A stretch of 64,000 bases of DNA from Ptiloglossa arizonensis (GCF_051014685.1 NW_027478417.1:62001-126000), one strand, 5' to 3'. Shown: positions 26,095-39,597, counted from the first letter of the stretch. The notes: generated by a model not told the origin, from the sequence alone. Made by a program: numbers and translations.

Positions 26095-26715
26095 TATGGA
26101 AGTTTGATGTTAAGGAATGGTTGAGAAACCATCAAAGTTTTCGCTGGTCTGATACTCGAAACCAATAACTACAATGGCCTAGGGGAAAAATACACATACC
26201 GTTGTAATCGGGCGAGTTTCTACTTTCAGATACAACAGGAATTTCTCGAGTTCGTCAATCCGTTCGCGAGATATGGAAGTGTGAAAATAAGGAATGGTGA
26301 GAAACCATCATAATTTTCGCAAGTCTGATACTCGAAACCAATAACTACAAAGGCCTAGGGGAAAAATACACATACCGTTGTAATCGGGCGAATTTCTACT
26401 TCCACATGCAACAGGAATTTCTCGAGTTCGTCAATCCATTCGCGAGATATATGAGTTTGAAATTAAGGAATGGTTGCGAAACCAGCAAAATTTTCGCTGG
26501 TCTGATACTCGAAACCAATAACTGGAATGGCCTAGGGGAAAAGTACACACACCATTGTATACGGGCGAGTTTCTGCTTTCAGATGCAATAGCAATTTCTC
26601 GAGTTCGTCAATCCGTTCGCGAGATATGAGAGTTTGAAGGTAAGGAATGGTTGAGAAACCATCAAAATTTTCGCAATTATGATGCAAGAAACGAATAACT
26701 GGAATGGCCTAGGGG
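26095..26715 (+). repeat. Block X, copy 1 (repeated 2,654 bp downstream)
   Basis: Equals 28749-29369 at an offset of 2,654 bp (15 monomers). Shared rare features are GGAAGTGTGAAAATAAGG, a shortened GGAATGGTGAGAAACC, GAGATATATGAGTTTG, GGTTGCGAAACCAGC and GTATACGGGCGAG. Divergence resumes after about 26715, where this copy continues as an A unit and the other as a C unit. Confidence 0.85.
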
Positions 26716-27246
26716 AAAAGTACACACACCATTGTATACGGGCGAGTTTCTGCTTTCAGATGCAATAGCAATTTCTCGAGTTCGTCAATCCGTTCGCGAG
26801 ATATGGGAGTTTGAAGTTAAGGAATGGTTGAGAAACAATCAAAATTTTCGCACGTCTGATACTCGAAACCAATAACTACAAAGGCCTAGGGGAAAAATAC
26901 ACATACTGTTGTAATCGTGCGAGTTTCTACTTCCACATGCAACAGGAAATTCTCGAGTTCGTCCATCCGTTCGCGAGATATGGGAGTTTGATGTTAAGGA
27001 ATGGTTGAGAAACCATCCAAATTTTCGCAAGTCTGACACTCGAAACCAATAACTGGAATGGCCTAGGGGAAAAATACACATACGCTTGTAATCGGGCGAG
27101 TTTCTACTTTCAGATGCAACAGGAATTTCTCGAGTTCGTCAATCCGTTCGCGAGATATGGGAGTTTGAAGTTAAGGAATGGTTGAGAAACTATCAAAATT
27201 TTCGCAAGTCTGATACTCGAAACCAATAACTACAGATGCCTAGGGG

Positions 27247-28205
27247 AAAAATACACATACCATTGTAATCGGGCGAGATTCTACTTTCACATGCAACAGG
27301 AATTTCTCGAGTTCGTCAATGCGTTCGCGAGATATGGAAGTTTGAACTTATGGAATGGTTGAGAAATCATCAAAATTTTCGCAAGTCTGCTACTCGAATC
27401 CAATAACTACTATGGCCTAGGGCAAAAATACACATACCGTTGTAATGGGGCGAGTTTCTGATCTCAGATAGAATAGGAAATTCTCGAGTTCGTCAATCCG
27501 TTCGCGAGATATGGAAGTTTGAATTTAAGGAATGGTTGAGAAACCATCAAAATTTTCGCAAGTCTGATACTCGAAACCAATAACTACAAAGGCCTAGGGG
27601 AAAAATACACATACCATTGTAATCGGGCGAGATTCTACTTTCACATGCAACAGGAATTTCTCGAGTTCGTCAATGCGTTCGCGAGATATTGAAGTTTGAA
27701 CTTAAGGAATGGTTGAGAAACCATCAAAATTTTCTTTGTTCTGATACTCGAAACCAATAACTGGAATGGCGTAGGGGAAAAGAACGCATACCATTGTAAT
27801 CGGGCGAGTTTCTATTTTCAGATGCAACAGGAATTTCTCGAGTTCGTCAATCCGTTCGCGAAATATGGGAGTTTGAAGTTAAGGAATGGTTGAGAACCAA
27901 TCAAAATTTTCGCAAGTCTGATACTCGAAACCAATAACTACAAAGGCCTAGGGGAAAAATACACATACCATTGTAATCGGGCGAGATTATACTTTCACAT
28001 GTAACAGGAATTTCTCGAGTTCGTCAATGCGTTCGCGAGATATGGGAGTTTGAAGTTAAGGAATGGTTGAGAAATCATCAAAATTTTCGCAAGTCTGATA
28101 CTCGCATCCAATAACTACAATGGCATAGGGCAAAAATACACATACGGTTGTAATCAGGCGAGTTTCCGCTTTCAGATGCAATAGGAAATTCTCGAGTTCG
28201 TCAAT
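27247..28205 (+). repeat. Block Y, copy 1 (C-type units and the TTTCTTTGTTCTG unit)
   Basis: Recurs at about 29370-30328 (offset 2,123 bp, 12 monomers), and in part at about 37480-38200 (a further 7,785 bp, 44 monomers). The marker TTTCTTTGTTCTG lies at 27731, 29854 and 37639. Other shared markers are GATTATACTTTCACATGTAA, ACTCGCATCCAATAAC and ACGGTTGTAATCAGGCGAG. Confidence 0.85.
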
Positions 28206-28385
28206 CCGTTCGCGAGATATGGGAGTTTGAAGATAAGGAATGGTTCAGAAACCATCAAAATTTTCGCAATTCTGATACTCGAAACCAATAACTGGAATGG
28301 CCTAGGGTAAAAGTACACACACCATTGTAAGGGGGCGAGTTTCTACTTTCAGATGCAACATGAATTTCTCGAGCTCGTCAATCCG

Positions 28386-28400
28386 TTCGCGAGATACGGG
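28386..28400 (+). other. Exact match to the CENP-B box core
   Basis: TTCGCGAGATACGGG in a unit with GTAAGGGGGCGAG and CTCGAGCTCGTC, related to the 25.5 kb units. Confidence 0.6.
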
Positions 28401-28748
28401 AGTTTGAATTTAAGGAATGGTTGAGAAACCATCAAAATTTTCGCAATTCTGATTCTAGAAACGAATAACTGGAATGACCTAGGGTGAAAGTACACACACC
28501 ATTGTAAGCGGTCGACTTTCTACTATCAGATGCAACAGGAAATAATCGAGTTCGTCTATCCGTTCGCGAGATATGGGAGTTTGAAGTTAAGGAATGGTTG
28601 AGAAACTATCAAAATTTTCGCAAGTCTGATACTCGAATCCAATAACTACTATGGCCTAGGGCAAAAATACACAAACCGTTGTAATCGGGCGAGTTTCTGC
28701 TTTCAGATGCAATAGGAAATTCTCGAGTTCGTCAATACGTTCGCGAGA

Positions 28749-29369
28749 TATGGAAGTTTGATGTTAAGGAATGGTTGAGAAACCATCAAAGTTTTCGCTG
28801 GTCTGATACTCGAAACCAATAACTACAATGGCCTAGGGGAAAAATACACATACCGTTGTAATCGGGCGAGTTTCTACTTTCAGATACAACAGGAATTTCT
28901 CGAGTTCGTCAATCCGTTCGCGAGATATGGAAGTGTGAAAATAAGGAATGGTGAGAAACCATCATAATTTTCGCAAGTCTGATACTCGAAACCAATAACT
29001 ACAAAGGCCTAGGGGAAAAATACACATACCGTTGTAATCGGGCGAATTTCTACTTCCACATGCAACAGGAATTTCTGGAGTTCGTCAATCCATTCGCGAG
29101 ATATATGAGTTTGAAATTAAGGAATGGTTGCGAAACCAGCAAAATTTTCGCTGGTCTGATACTCGAAACCAATAACTGGAATGGCCTAGGGGAAAAGTAC
29201 ACACACCATTGTATACGGGCGAGTTTCTGCTTTCAGATGCAATAGCAATTTCTCGAGTTCGTCAATCCGTTCGCGAGATATGAGAGTTTGAAGGTAAGGA
29301 ATGGTTGAGAAACCATCAAAATTTTCGCAATTATGATGCTAGAAACGAATAACTGGAATGGCCTAGGGG
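28749..29369 (+). repeat. Block X, copy 2
   Basis: Second copy of 26095-26715, differing by isolated bases such as TTTCTGGAGTTCG near 29071 against TTTCTCGAGTTCG. Its right end fuses in phase to block Y copy 2. Confidence 0.85.
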
Positions 29370-30328
29370 AAAAATACACATACCATTGTAATCGGGCGAG
29401 ATTCTACTTTCACATGCAACAGGAATTTCTCGAGTTCGTCAATGCGTTCGCGAGATATGGAAGTTTGAACTTATGGAATGGTTGAGAAATCATCAAAATT
29501 TTCGCAAGTCTGCTACTCGAATCCAATAACTACTATGGCCTAGGGCAAAAATACACATACCGTTGTAATGGGGCGAGTTTCTGATCTCAGATAGAATAGG
29601 AAATTCTCGAGTTCGTCAATCCGTTCGCGAGATATGGAAGTTTGAATTTAAGGAATGGTTGAGAAACCATCAAAATTTTCGCAAGTCTGATACTCGAAAC
29701 CAATAACTACAAAGGCCTAGGGGAAAAATACACATACCATTGTAATCGGGCGAGATTCTACTTTCACATGCAACAGGAATTTCTCGAGTTCGTCAATGCG
29801 TTCGCGAGATATGGAAGTTTGAACTTAAGGAATGGTTGAGAAACCATCAAAATTTTCTTTGTTCTGATACTCGAAACCAATAACTGGAATGGCGTAGGGG
29901 AAAAGAACGCATACCATTGTAATCGGGCGAGTTTCTATTTTCAGATGCAACAGGAATTTCTCGAGTTCGTCAATCCGTTCGCGAAATATGGGAGTTTGAA
30001 GTTAAGGAATGGTTGAGAACCAATCAAAATTTTCGCAAGTCTGATACTCGAAACCAATAACTACAAAGGCCTAGGGGAAAAATACACATACCATTGTAAT
30101 CGGGCGAGATTATACTTTCACATGTAACAGGAATTTCTCGAGTTCGTCAATGCGTTCGCGAGATATGGGAGTTTGAAGTTAAGGAATGGTTGAGAAATCA
30201 TCAAAATTTTCGCAAGTCTGATACTCGCATCCAATAACTACAATGGCATAGGGCAAAAATACACATACGGTTGGAATCAGGCGAGTTTCCGCTTTCAGAT
30301 GCAATAGGAAATTCTCGAGTTCGTCAAT
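29370..30328 (+). repeat. Block Y, copy 2
   Basis: Matches 27247-28205 at an offset of 2,123 bp. It differs at single positions, such as GGTTGGAATCAGG near 30270 against GGTTGTAATCAGG. It continues into GGAATGCTTGAG and GAAAGCAACAACTGG near 30360-30420, which recur near 38150-38205 with block Y copy 3. Confidence 0.85.
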
Positions 30329-31222
30329 CCGTTCGCGGGATATGGGAGTTTGAAGTTAAGGAATGCTTGAGAAACCATCAAAATTTTCGCTGGTCTGATA
30401 CTCGAAAGCAACAACTGGAATGGCCTAGGGGAAAAGCACACACACCGTTGTAATCGGACGAGTTTCTGCTTTCAGATGCAACAGGAATTTCTCGAGTTCG
30501 TCAATTCGTTCGCGAGATATGGGAGTTTCAAATTAAGGAACGGTTGAGTAAACATCAAAATTTTCGCAAGTCTGATACTCGAAACCAATAACTGGAATGG
30601 CCTAGGGGAAAAGTACACGCACCATTGTAATCCGGCGAGTTTCTACTTTCAGATACAACAGGAATTTCTCGAGTTCGTCAATCCGTTCGCGAGATATGGG
30701 AGTTTCAAGTTAAGGAATTCTTGAGAAACCATCAAAATTTTCGCAAGTCTGATACTCGAAACCAATAACTACTATGCCCTAGGGCAAAAATGCACATACC
30801 GTTGTAATCGGACGAGTTTCTGCTTTCAGATGCAACAGGAATTTCTCGAGTTCGTCAATTCGTTCGCGCGATATGGGAGTTTCAAATTACGGAACGGTTG
30901 AGAAAACATCAAAATTTTCGCAAGTCTGATACTCGAAACCAATAACTGGAGTGGCCTAGGGGAAAAGTACACCCACCATTGTAATGGGGCGAGTTTCTAC
31001 TTTCAGATGCAATAGGAATTTCTCGATTTCGTCAATCCGTTCGCGAGATATGGGAGTTTGAAGTTAAGGAATGTTTGAGAAACCATCGAAATTTTCGCAA
31101 TTCTGATACTCGAAACCAATAACTGGGATGGCCTAGGGGAAAAGTACACACACCATTGTAATGGGGCGAGTCTCTACTTTCAGATGCAACATGAATTTCT
31201 CGAGCTCGTCAATCCGTTCGCG
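30329..31222 (+). repeat. A/B monomers with TTTCAAATTAAGG variants
   Basis: About five monomers with GGGAGTTTCAAATTAAGG or GGGAGTTTCAAGTTAAGG and the degenerate stem regions GGAACGGTTGAG and GGAATTCTTGAG. Two units near 30.5 and 30.87 kb are close relatives. No gene is seen. Confidence 0.65.
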
Positions 31223-31231
31223 AGATACGGG
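31217..31231 (+). other. Exact match to the CENP-B box core
   Basis: TTCGCGAGATACGGG at the left edge of block Z, followed by AGTTTGAATTTAAGG. Confidence 0.6.
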
Positions 31232-32520
31232 AGTTTGAATTTAAGGAATGGTTGAGAAACCATCAAAATTTTCGCAATTCTGATTCTAGAAACGAATAAC
31301 TGGAATGACCTAGGGGAAAAGTACACACACCATTGTAAGCGGTCGACTTTCTACGATCAGATGCAACAGGAAATAATCGAGTTCGTCAATCCGTTCGCGA
31401 GATATGGGAGTTTGAAGTTAAGGAATGCTTGAGAAACCATCAAAATTTTCGCAAGTCGGATACTCGAAACCAATAACTACAAAGGCTTAGGGGAAAAATA
31501 CACATACCGTTGTAATCGGACGAGTCTCTGCTTTCACATGCAACATGAATTTCTCGAGTTCGTCAATCCGTTCGCGAGATATGGGAGTTTGAAGATAAGG
31601 AATGGTTGAGAAACCATCAAAATTTTTGCAATTCTGATACTCGAAACCAATAACTGGGATGGCCTAGGGGAAAAGTACACACACCATTGTCATGGGGCGA
31701 GTTTCTACTTTCAGATGCAACAGGAATTTCTCGAGTTCGTCAATCCGTTCGCGAGATATGGCAGTTTGAATTTAAGGAACGGTTGAGAAACCATCAAAGT
31801 TTTCGCAGTTCTGATGCTAGAAACGAATAACTGGAATGACCTAGGGGAAAAGTACACACACCATTGTAATCGGTAGACTTTCTACTTTCAGATGCGACAG
31901 GAAATAATCGAGTTCGTCCATCCGTTCGCGAGATATGGGAGTTTGAAGTTAAGGAATGGTTGAGAAACCATAAAAATTTTCGGAAGACTGATACTCGAAA
32001 GCAATAACTACTGTGGCCTAGGGGAAAAATGCACATACCAATGTAATCGAGCGAGTTTCTGCTTTCAGATGCAAGAGGAATTTCTCGAGTTCGTCAATCC
32101 GTTCGCGAGATATGGGAGTTTGAAGTTAAGGAATGGTTGAGAAACCATCAAAATTTTCGGAAGACTGATACTCGAAAGCAATAACTACTGTGGCCTAGGG
32201 CAAAAATACACATACCAATGTAATCGAGCGAGTTTCTGCTTTCAGATGCAAGAGGAATTTCTCGAGTTCGTCAATCCGTTCGCGAGATATGGGAGTTTGA
32301 AGTTAAGGAATGGTTGAGAAACCATCAAAATTTTCGCAAGTCTGATACTCGAAACCAATAACAGGAATGGCCTAGGGGATAAGTACACACACCATTGTAA
32401 TCGGGCGTATTTCTACTTTCAGATGCAACAGGAATTTCTCGAGTTCCTCAATGCTTTCGCGGGATAAGTGAGATTGAAGTTAAGGAATGGTTGAGAAACC
32501 ATCAAAATTTTCGCAAGTCT
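31223..32520 (+). repeat. Block Z, copy 1 (repeated at an offset of 7,077 bp)
   Basis: Recurs at about 38300-39597, exactly 40 monomers away. Shared markers are CTACGATCAGATGC, AAGTCGGATACTCG, ACAAAGGCTTAGGGG, AATTTTTGCAATTCTG, CAGATGCGACAGGAAATAA, and GATAAGTGAGATTGAAG near 32465 and 39541. Very few substitutions are visible. Confidence 0.88.
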
Positions 32521-33162
32521 GATACTCGAAACCAATAACTACTATGGCCTAGGGCAAAAATACACATACAGTTGTAATCGGAGGAGTATCTGCTTTCAGA
32601 TGCAACAGGAATTTCTCGAGTTCGTCAATCCGTTCGCGAGATATGGGAGTTTGAAGTTAAGGAATGGTTGAGAAACCATCACAATTTTCGCAAGTCTGAT
32701 ACTCGAAACCAATAACTACCATGGCCTAGGGGAAAAATGCACATACCTTTGTAATCGGGCGAGTTTCTACTTTCAGATGCAACAGGAATTTTTCGGATTC
32801 GGCAATCCGTTCGCGAGATATGTGAGTTTGAAGTTAAGGAATGGTTGAGAAACCATCACAATTTTCGCAAGTCTGATACTCGAAACCAGTAACCACAAAG
32901 CCCTAGGGGAAAAATACACATACCTTTGTAATCGGGCGAGTTTATACTTTTAGATGCAACAGGAATTTCTCGAGCTCGTCAATCGTTCGCGAGATATGGG
33001 AGTTTGACGTTAAGGAACGGTTGAGAAACCATCAAAATTTTCGCAATTCTGATACTCGAAACCAATAACTGGAATGGCCTAGGGTAAAAGTACACAAACC
33101 ATTGTAAGGGGGCGAGTTTCTACTTTCAGATGCAACATGAATTTCTCGAGCTCGTCAATCCG

Positions 33163-33177
33163 TTCGCGAGATACGGG
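33163..33177 (+). other. Exact match to the CENP-B box core
   Basis: TTCGCGAGATACGGG, again in a unit with GTAAGGGGGCGAG and CTCGAGCTCGTC. Confidence 0.6.
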
Positions 33178-33693
33178 AGTTTGAATTTAAGGAATGGTTG
33201 AGAAACCATCAAAATTTTCGCAATCCTGATTCTAGAAACGAATAACTGGGATGACCTAGGGGAAAAGTACACACACCATTGTAAGCGGTCGACTTTCTAC
33301 TATCAGATGCAACAGGAAATAATCGAGTTCGTCAATCCGTTCGCGAGATATGGGAGTTTGAAGTTAAGGAATGCTTGAGAAACCATCAAAATTTTCGCAA
33401 GTCGGATACTCGAAACCAATAACTACAAAGGCTTAGGGGAAAAATACACATACCGTTGTAATCGGACGAGTTTCTGCTTTCACATGCAACATGAATTTCT
33501 CGAGTTCGTCAATCCGTTCGCGAGATATGGGAGTTTGAAGATAAGGAATTGTTGAGAAACCATCAAAATTTTTGCAATTCTGATACTCGACACCAATAAC
33601 TGGAATGGCCTAGGGGAAAAGTGCACACATCATTGTAATGGGGCGAGTTTCTACTTTCAGATGCAACAGGAATTTCTCGAGCTCGTCAATCCT

Positions 33694-33708
33694 TTCGCGA
33701 GATACGGG
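33694..33708 (+). other. Exact match to the CENP-B box core
   Basis: TTCGCGAGATACGGG, preceded by CAATCCT rather than CAATCCG. Confidence 0.6.
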
Positions 33709-35120
33709 AGTTTGAATTTAAGGAATGGTTGAGAAACCATCAAAATTTTCGCAATTCTGATTCTAGAAACGAATAACTGGAATGACCTAGGGGAAAAGTA
33801 CACACACCATTGTAAGCGGTCGACTTTCTACTATCAGATGCAACAGGAAATAATCGAGTTCGACAATCCGTTCGCGAGATATGGGAGTTTGAAGTTAAGG
33901 AATGGTTGAGAAACCATCACAATTTTCGCAGTCTGATACTCGAAACCAATAACTGGAATGGCCTAGGGGATAAGTACACACACCATTGTAATCGGGCGTG
34001 TTTCTACTTTCAGATGCAACAGGAATTTCTCGAGTTCGTCAATCCGTTCGCGAGATATGGCAGTTTGAATTTAAGGAACGGTTGAGAAACCATCAAAATT
34101 TTCGCAATTCTGATTCTAGAAACGAATAACTGGAATGACCTAGGGGAAAAGTACACACACCATTGTAAGCGGTCGACTTTCTACTATCAGATGCAACAGG
34201 AAATAATCGAGTTCGTCAATCCGTTCGCGAGATATGGGAGTTTGAAGTTAAGGAATGGTTGAGAAACCATCACAATTTTCGCAGTCTGATACTCGAAACC
34301 AATAACTGGAATGACCTAGGGGAAAAGTACACACACCATTGTAATCGGTAGACTTTCTACTTTCAGATGCAACAGGAAATAATCGAGTTCGTCCATCCGT
34401 TCGCGAGATATGGGAGTTTGACGTTAAGGAATGGTTGAGAAACCATACAAATTTTCGCAAGTGTGATACTCGAAACCAATAACTGGAATGGCCTAGGGGA
34501 AAAATACACACACCATTGTAATCGAGCTAGTTTCTGCTTTCAGATGCAACAGGAAATAATCGAGTTCGCCAATCCGTTCGCGAGATATGGGCGTTTGAAT
34601 TTAAGGAATGGTAGAGAAACCATCAAAATTTTCGGAAGACTGATACTCGAAACCAATAACTACTATGGCCTAGGGCAAAAATACTGATACCTATCTAATC
34701 GGGCGAGTTTCTGGTTTCAGATGCAATAGGAAATTCTCGAGTTCGTCAATCCGTTCGCGAGATATGGGAGTTTGAAGTTAAGGAATGGTTGAGAAACCAT
34801 CAAAATTTTCGCAACTCTGATACTCGAAACCAATAACTGGAATGGCCTAGGGGAAAAGTACACACACAATTGTAATGGGGCGAGTTACTACTTTCAGATG
34901 CAACAGGAATTCCTCGAGCTCGTCAATCCGTTCGCGAGATATGGGAGTTTGAATTTAAGGAATGGTTGAGAAACCATCAAAATTTTCGCATGTCTGATAC
35001 TCGAAACCAATAACTACAAAGGCCTAGGGGAAAAATACACATACCTTTGTAATCGAGCGAGTTTCTGCTTTCAGATGAAAGAGGAATTCCTCGAGCTCGT
35101 CAAACCGTTCGCGAGATATG

Positions 35121-36005
35121 GGAGCTTGAAGTTAAGGAATGGTTGAGAAACCATCGCAATTTTCGCAAGTCTGATACTCGAAACCAATAACTGGAATGAC
35201 CTAGGGGAAAAGTACACACACCATTGTAATCGGTCGACTTTCTACTTTCAGATGCAACAGGAAATAATCGAGTTCGTCAATCCGTTCGCGAGATATGCGA
35301 GTTTGAAGTTAAGGAATGCTTGAGAAACCATCAAAATTTTCGCAAGTCTGATACTCGAAACCAATAACTACTATGGCCTAGGGCAAAAATACACATACCG
35401 TTGTAATCGGACGAGTTTCTGCTTTCAGATGCAACATGAATTTCTCGAGTTCGTCAATCCGTTCGCAAGATATGGGAGTTTGAAGTTAAGGAATGGTTGA
35501 GAAACCATCAAAATTTTCGCAATTCTGATGCTAGAAACGAATAACTGGAATGACCTAGGGGAAAAGTACACACACCATTGTAATCGGTCGACTTTCTACT
35601 TTCAGATGCAACAGGAAATAATCGAGTTCGTCAATCCGTTCGCGAGATATGGGAGTTTGAAGTTAAGGAATGGTTGAGAAACCACTAATATTTTCGCAAG
35701 TCTGATCCTCGAAACCAATAACTCCTATGGCCTAGGGCAAAAATACGCATACCGTTGTAATCGGACGAGTTTCTGGTTTCAGATCCAACAGGAATTTCTC
35801 GAGTTCGTCAATCCGTTCGCGAGATATGGGAATTTGAAATTAAGGAACGGTTGAGACACCATCAAAATTTTCGCAAGTCTGATACTCGAAACCAATAACT
35901 ACTATGGCCCAGGTTAAAAATACACATACCTTTGTAATCGGGCGCGATTCTACTTTCAGATGCAACAGGAATTTCTCGAATTCGTCAATCCGTTCGCGAG
36001 ATATG
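35121..36005 (+). repeat. 885-bp five-monomer unit, copy 1
   Basis: CCATCGCAATTTTCG at 35151 recurs at 36036, exactly 885 bp (5 x 177) later. The order of subfamilies is A-like with GACC, B, D, B-like with CACTAATATTTTCG, then B-like with GGCCCAGGTTAAAAA. Confidence 0.85.
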
Positions 36006-36775
36006 GGAGCTTGAAGTTAAGGAATGGTTGAGAAACCATCGCAATTTTCGCAAGTCTGATACTCGAAACCAATAACTGGAATGACCTAGGGGAAAAGTAC
36101 ACACACCATTGTAATCGGTCGACTTTCTACTTTCAGATGCAACAGGAAATAATCGAGTTCGTCAATCCGTTCGCGAGATATGCGAGTTTGAAGTTAAGGA
36201 ATGCTTGAGAAACCATCAAAATTTTCGCAAGTCTGATACTCGAAACCAATAACTACTATGGCCTAGGGCAAAAATACACATACCGTTGTAATCGGACGAG
36301 TTTCTGCTTTCAGATGCAACATGAATTTCTCGAGTTCGTCAATCCGTTCGCGAGATATGGGAGTTTGAAGTTAAGGAATGGTTGAGAAACCATCAAAATT
36401 TTCGCAATTCTGATGCTAGAAACGAATAACTGGAATGACCTAGGGGAAAAGTACACACACCATTGTAATCGGTCGACTTTCTACTTTCAGATGCAGCAGG
36501 AAATAATCGAGTTCGTCAATCCGTTCGCGAGATATGGGAGTTTGAAGTTAAGGAATGGTTGAGAAACCACTAATATTTTCGCAAGTCTGATCCTCGAAAC
36601 CAATAACTCCTATGGCCTAGGGCAAAAATACGCATACCGTTGTAATCGGACGAGTTTCTGGTTTCAGATCCAACAGGAATTTCTCGAGTTCGTCAATCCG
36701 TTCACGAGATATGGGAGTTTGAAATTAAGGAACGGTTGAGACACCATCAAAATTTTCGCAAGTCTGATACTCGAA
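36006..36775 (+). repeat. 885-bp five-monomer unit, copy 2 (incomplete)
   Basis: Follows copy 1 closely until about 36775, where ACTACAAAGGCATAGGGG replaces ACTACTATGGCCCAGG. Differences include CAGATGCAGCAGG against CAGATGCAACAGG. Part of this unit (about 36014-36510) recurs at 40616-41112, 4,602 bp (26 monomers) away. Confidence 0.85.
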
Positions 36776-37064
36776 ACCAATAACTACAAAGGCATAGGGG
36801 AAAAATACACATATCGTTGTAATCGGGAGAATTTCTTCTTCCAGATGCAACCGGAATTTCTCGTGTTCGTCAATCCGTTCGCGAGATATGGGAGTTTGAA
36901 GTTAAGGAATGATTGAGAAACCATCACAATTATCGCAAGTCTGATACTCGAAACCAATAACTACTATGGCCCAGGGTAAAAATACACATACCTTTGTAAT
37001 CGGGCGCGATTCTACTTTCAGATGCAACAGGAATTTCTCGAATTCGTCAATCCGTTCGCGAGAT

Positions 37065-37430
37065 ATGGGAGTTTGAAGTTAAGGAATGGTTGAGAAACCA
37101 TCAAAATGTTCGCAATTCTGATGGTAGAAGCGAATAACTGGAATGAACGAGGGGAAAAGTACACACACCATTGTAATCGGTCGAGTTTGTACTTTCAGAT
37201 GCAACAGGACATGATCGAGTTCGCCAATCCGTTCGCGAGATATGGAAGTTTGAAGTTAAGGAATGGTTGAGAAACCATAAAAATTTTCGCATGTCTGATA
37301 CTCGAAACGAATAACTACAAAGGCCTAGGGGAAAAATACACATACCTTTGTAATCGAGCGAGTTTCTGCTTTCAGATGAAAGAGGAATTCCTCGAGCTCG
37401 TCAATCCGTTCGCGAGATATGGGAGCTTGA
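37065..37430 (+). repeat. Block W, copy 1 (offset 3,186 bp to 40251)
   Basis: Two monomers with AAAATGTTCGCAATTCTG, GATGGTAGAAGCGAA, GGAATGAACGAGGGG, GAGTTTGTACTTTCAG and CAGGACATGATCGAG. The offset to the second copy is exactly 18 x 177. Relatives with GATGCTAGAAGCG occur at 48.6 and 49.5 kb. Confidence 0.88.
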
Positions 37431-37479
37431 AGTTAAGGAATGGTTGAGAACCAATCAAAATTTTCGCAAGTCTGATACT

Positions 37480-38299
37480 CGAAACCAATAACTACAAAGG
37501 CCTAGGGGAAAAATACACATACCATTGTAATCGGGCGAGATTCTACTTTCACATGCAACAGGAATTTCTCGAGTTCGTCAATGCGTTCGCGAGATATGGA
37601 AGTTTGAACTTAAGGAATGGTTGAGAAACCATCAAAATTTTCTTTGTTCTGATACTCGAAACCAATAACTGGAATGCCGTAGGGGAAAAGAACGCATACC
37701 ATTGTAATCGGGCGAGTTTCTATTTTCAGATGCAACAGGAATTTCTCGAGTTCGTCAATCCGTTCGCGAAATATGGGAGTTTGAAGTTAAGGAATGGTTG
37801 AGAACCAATCAAAATTTTCGCAAGTCTGATACTCGAAACCAATAACTACAAAGGCCTAGGGGAAAAATACACATACCATTGTAATCGGGCTAGATTATAC
37901 TTTCACATGTAACAGGAATTTCTCGAGTTCGTCAATGCGTTCGCGAGATATGGGAGTTTGAAGTTAAGGAATGGTTGAGAAATCATCAAAATTTTCGCAA
38001 GTCTGATACTCGCATCCAATAACTACAATGGCATAGGGCAAAAATACACATACGGTTGTAATTAGGCGAGTTTCCGCTTTCAGATGCAATAGGAAATTCT
38101 CGAGTTCGTCAATCCGTTCGCGGGATATGGGAGTTTGAAGTTAAGGAATGCTTGAGAAACCATCAAAATTTTCGCTGGTCTGATACTCGAAAGCAACAAC
38201 TGGAATGGCCTAGGGGAAAAGCACACACACCGTTGTAATCGGACGAGTTTCTGCTTTCAGATGCAACAGGAATTTCTCGAGTTCGTCAATTCGTTCGCG
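37480..38299 (+). repeat. Block Y, copy 3
   Basis: Third copy of the TTTCTTTGTTCTG block, 7,785 bp (44 monomers) after copy 2, continuing through GGAATGCTTGAG and GAAAGCAACAACTGG. Near 38300 it switches in phase to block Z, so the offset to the left-hand source changes from 7,785 to 7,077 bp. Confidence 0.85.
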
Positions 38300-38308
38300 A
38301 GATACGGG
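38294..38308 (+). other. Exact match to the CENP-B box core
   Basis: TTCGCGAGATACGGG at the block Y to block Z switch. It is preceded by CAATTCG, inherited from block Y. Confidence 0.6.
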
Positions 38309-39597
38309 AGTTTGAATTTAAGGAATGGTTGAGAAACCATCAAAATTTTCGCAATTCTGATTCTAGAAACGAATAACTGGAATGACCTAGGGGAAAAGTA
38401 CACACACCATTGTAAGCGGTCGACTTTCTACGATCAGATGCAACAGGAAATAATCGAGTTCGTCAATCCGTTCGCGAGATATGGGAGTTTGAAGTTAAGG
38501 AATGCTTGAGAAACCATCAAAATTTTCGCAAGTCGGATACTCGAAACCAATAACTACAAAGGCTTAGGGGAAAAATACACATACCGTTGTAATCGGACGA
38601 GTCTCTGCTTTCACATGCAACATGAATTTCTCGAGTTCGTCAATCCGTTCGCGAGATATGGGAGTTTGAAGATAAGGAATGGTTGAGAAACCATCAAAAT
38701 TTTTGCAATTCTGATACTCGAAACCAATAACTGGGATGGCCTAGGGGAAAAGTACACACACCATTGTAATGGGGCGAGTTTCTACTTTCAGATGCAACAG
38801 GAATTTCTCGAGTTCGTCAATCCGTTCGCGAGATATGGCAGTTTGAATTTAAGGAACGGTTGAGAAACCATCAAAGTTTTCGCAGTTCTGATGCTAGAAA
38901 CGAATAACTGGAATGACCTAGGGGAAAAGTACACACACCATTGTAATCGGTAGACTTTCTACTTTCAGATGCGACAGGAAATAATCGAGTTCGTCCATCC
39001 GTTCGCGAGATATGGGAGTTTGAAGTTAAGGAATGGTTGAGAAACCATAAAAATTTTCGGAAGACTGATACTCGAAAGCAATAACTACTGTGGCCTAGGG
39101 GAAAAATGCACATACCAATGTAATCGAGCGAGTTTCTGCTTTCAGATGCAAGAGGAATTTCTCGAGTTCGTCAATCCGTTCGCGAGATATGGGAGTTTGA
39201 AGTTAAGGAATGGTTGAGAAACCATCAAAATTTTCGGAAGACTGATACTCGAAAGCAATAACTACTGTGGCCTAGGGCAAAAATACACATACCAATGTAA
39301 TCGAGCGAGTTTCTGCTTTCAGATGCAAGAGGAATTTCTCGAGTTCGTCAATCCGTTCGCGAGATATGGGAGTTTGAAGTTAAGGAATGGTTGAGAAACC
39401 ATCAAAATTTTCGCAAGTCTGATACTCGAAACCAATAACAGGAATGGCCTAGGGGATAAGTACACACACCATTGTAATCGGGCGTATTTCTACTTTCAGA
39501 TGCAACAGGAATTTCTCGAGTTCCTCAATGCTTTCGCGGGATAAGTGAGATTGAAGTTAAGGAATGGTTGAGAAACCATCAAAATTTTCGCAAGTCT
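38300..39597 (+). repeat. Block Z, copy 2
   Basis: Copy of 31223-32520 at an offset of 7,077 bp. The longer shared features at 31794-32036 and 38871-39113 translate identically on the minus strand, showing how few changes separate the blocks. Confidence 0.88.

Larger units (their letters stand above)
32521..35120 (+). repeat. Mixed D, A, B and C monomers with short re-used blocks
   Basis: Contains the ACTACCATGGCC and CCACAAAGCCC pair (32.67-33.02 kb, see 24.18 kb). It also has a relative of 31.2-31.65 kb at 33.16-33.6 kb (AAGTCGGATACTCG, ACAAAGGCTTAGGGG). D units recur at 33.23, 33.76 and 34.12 kb. The last two belong to near-identical three-monomer stretches about 350 bp apart that include the shortened TTTTCGCAGTCTG near 33926 and 34278. 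No gene is seen. Confidence 0.65.
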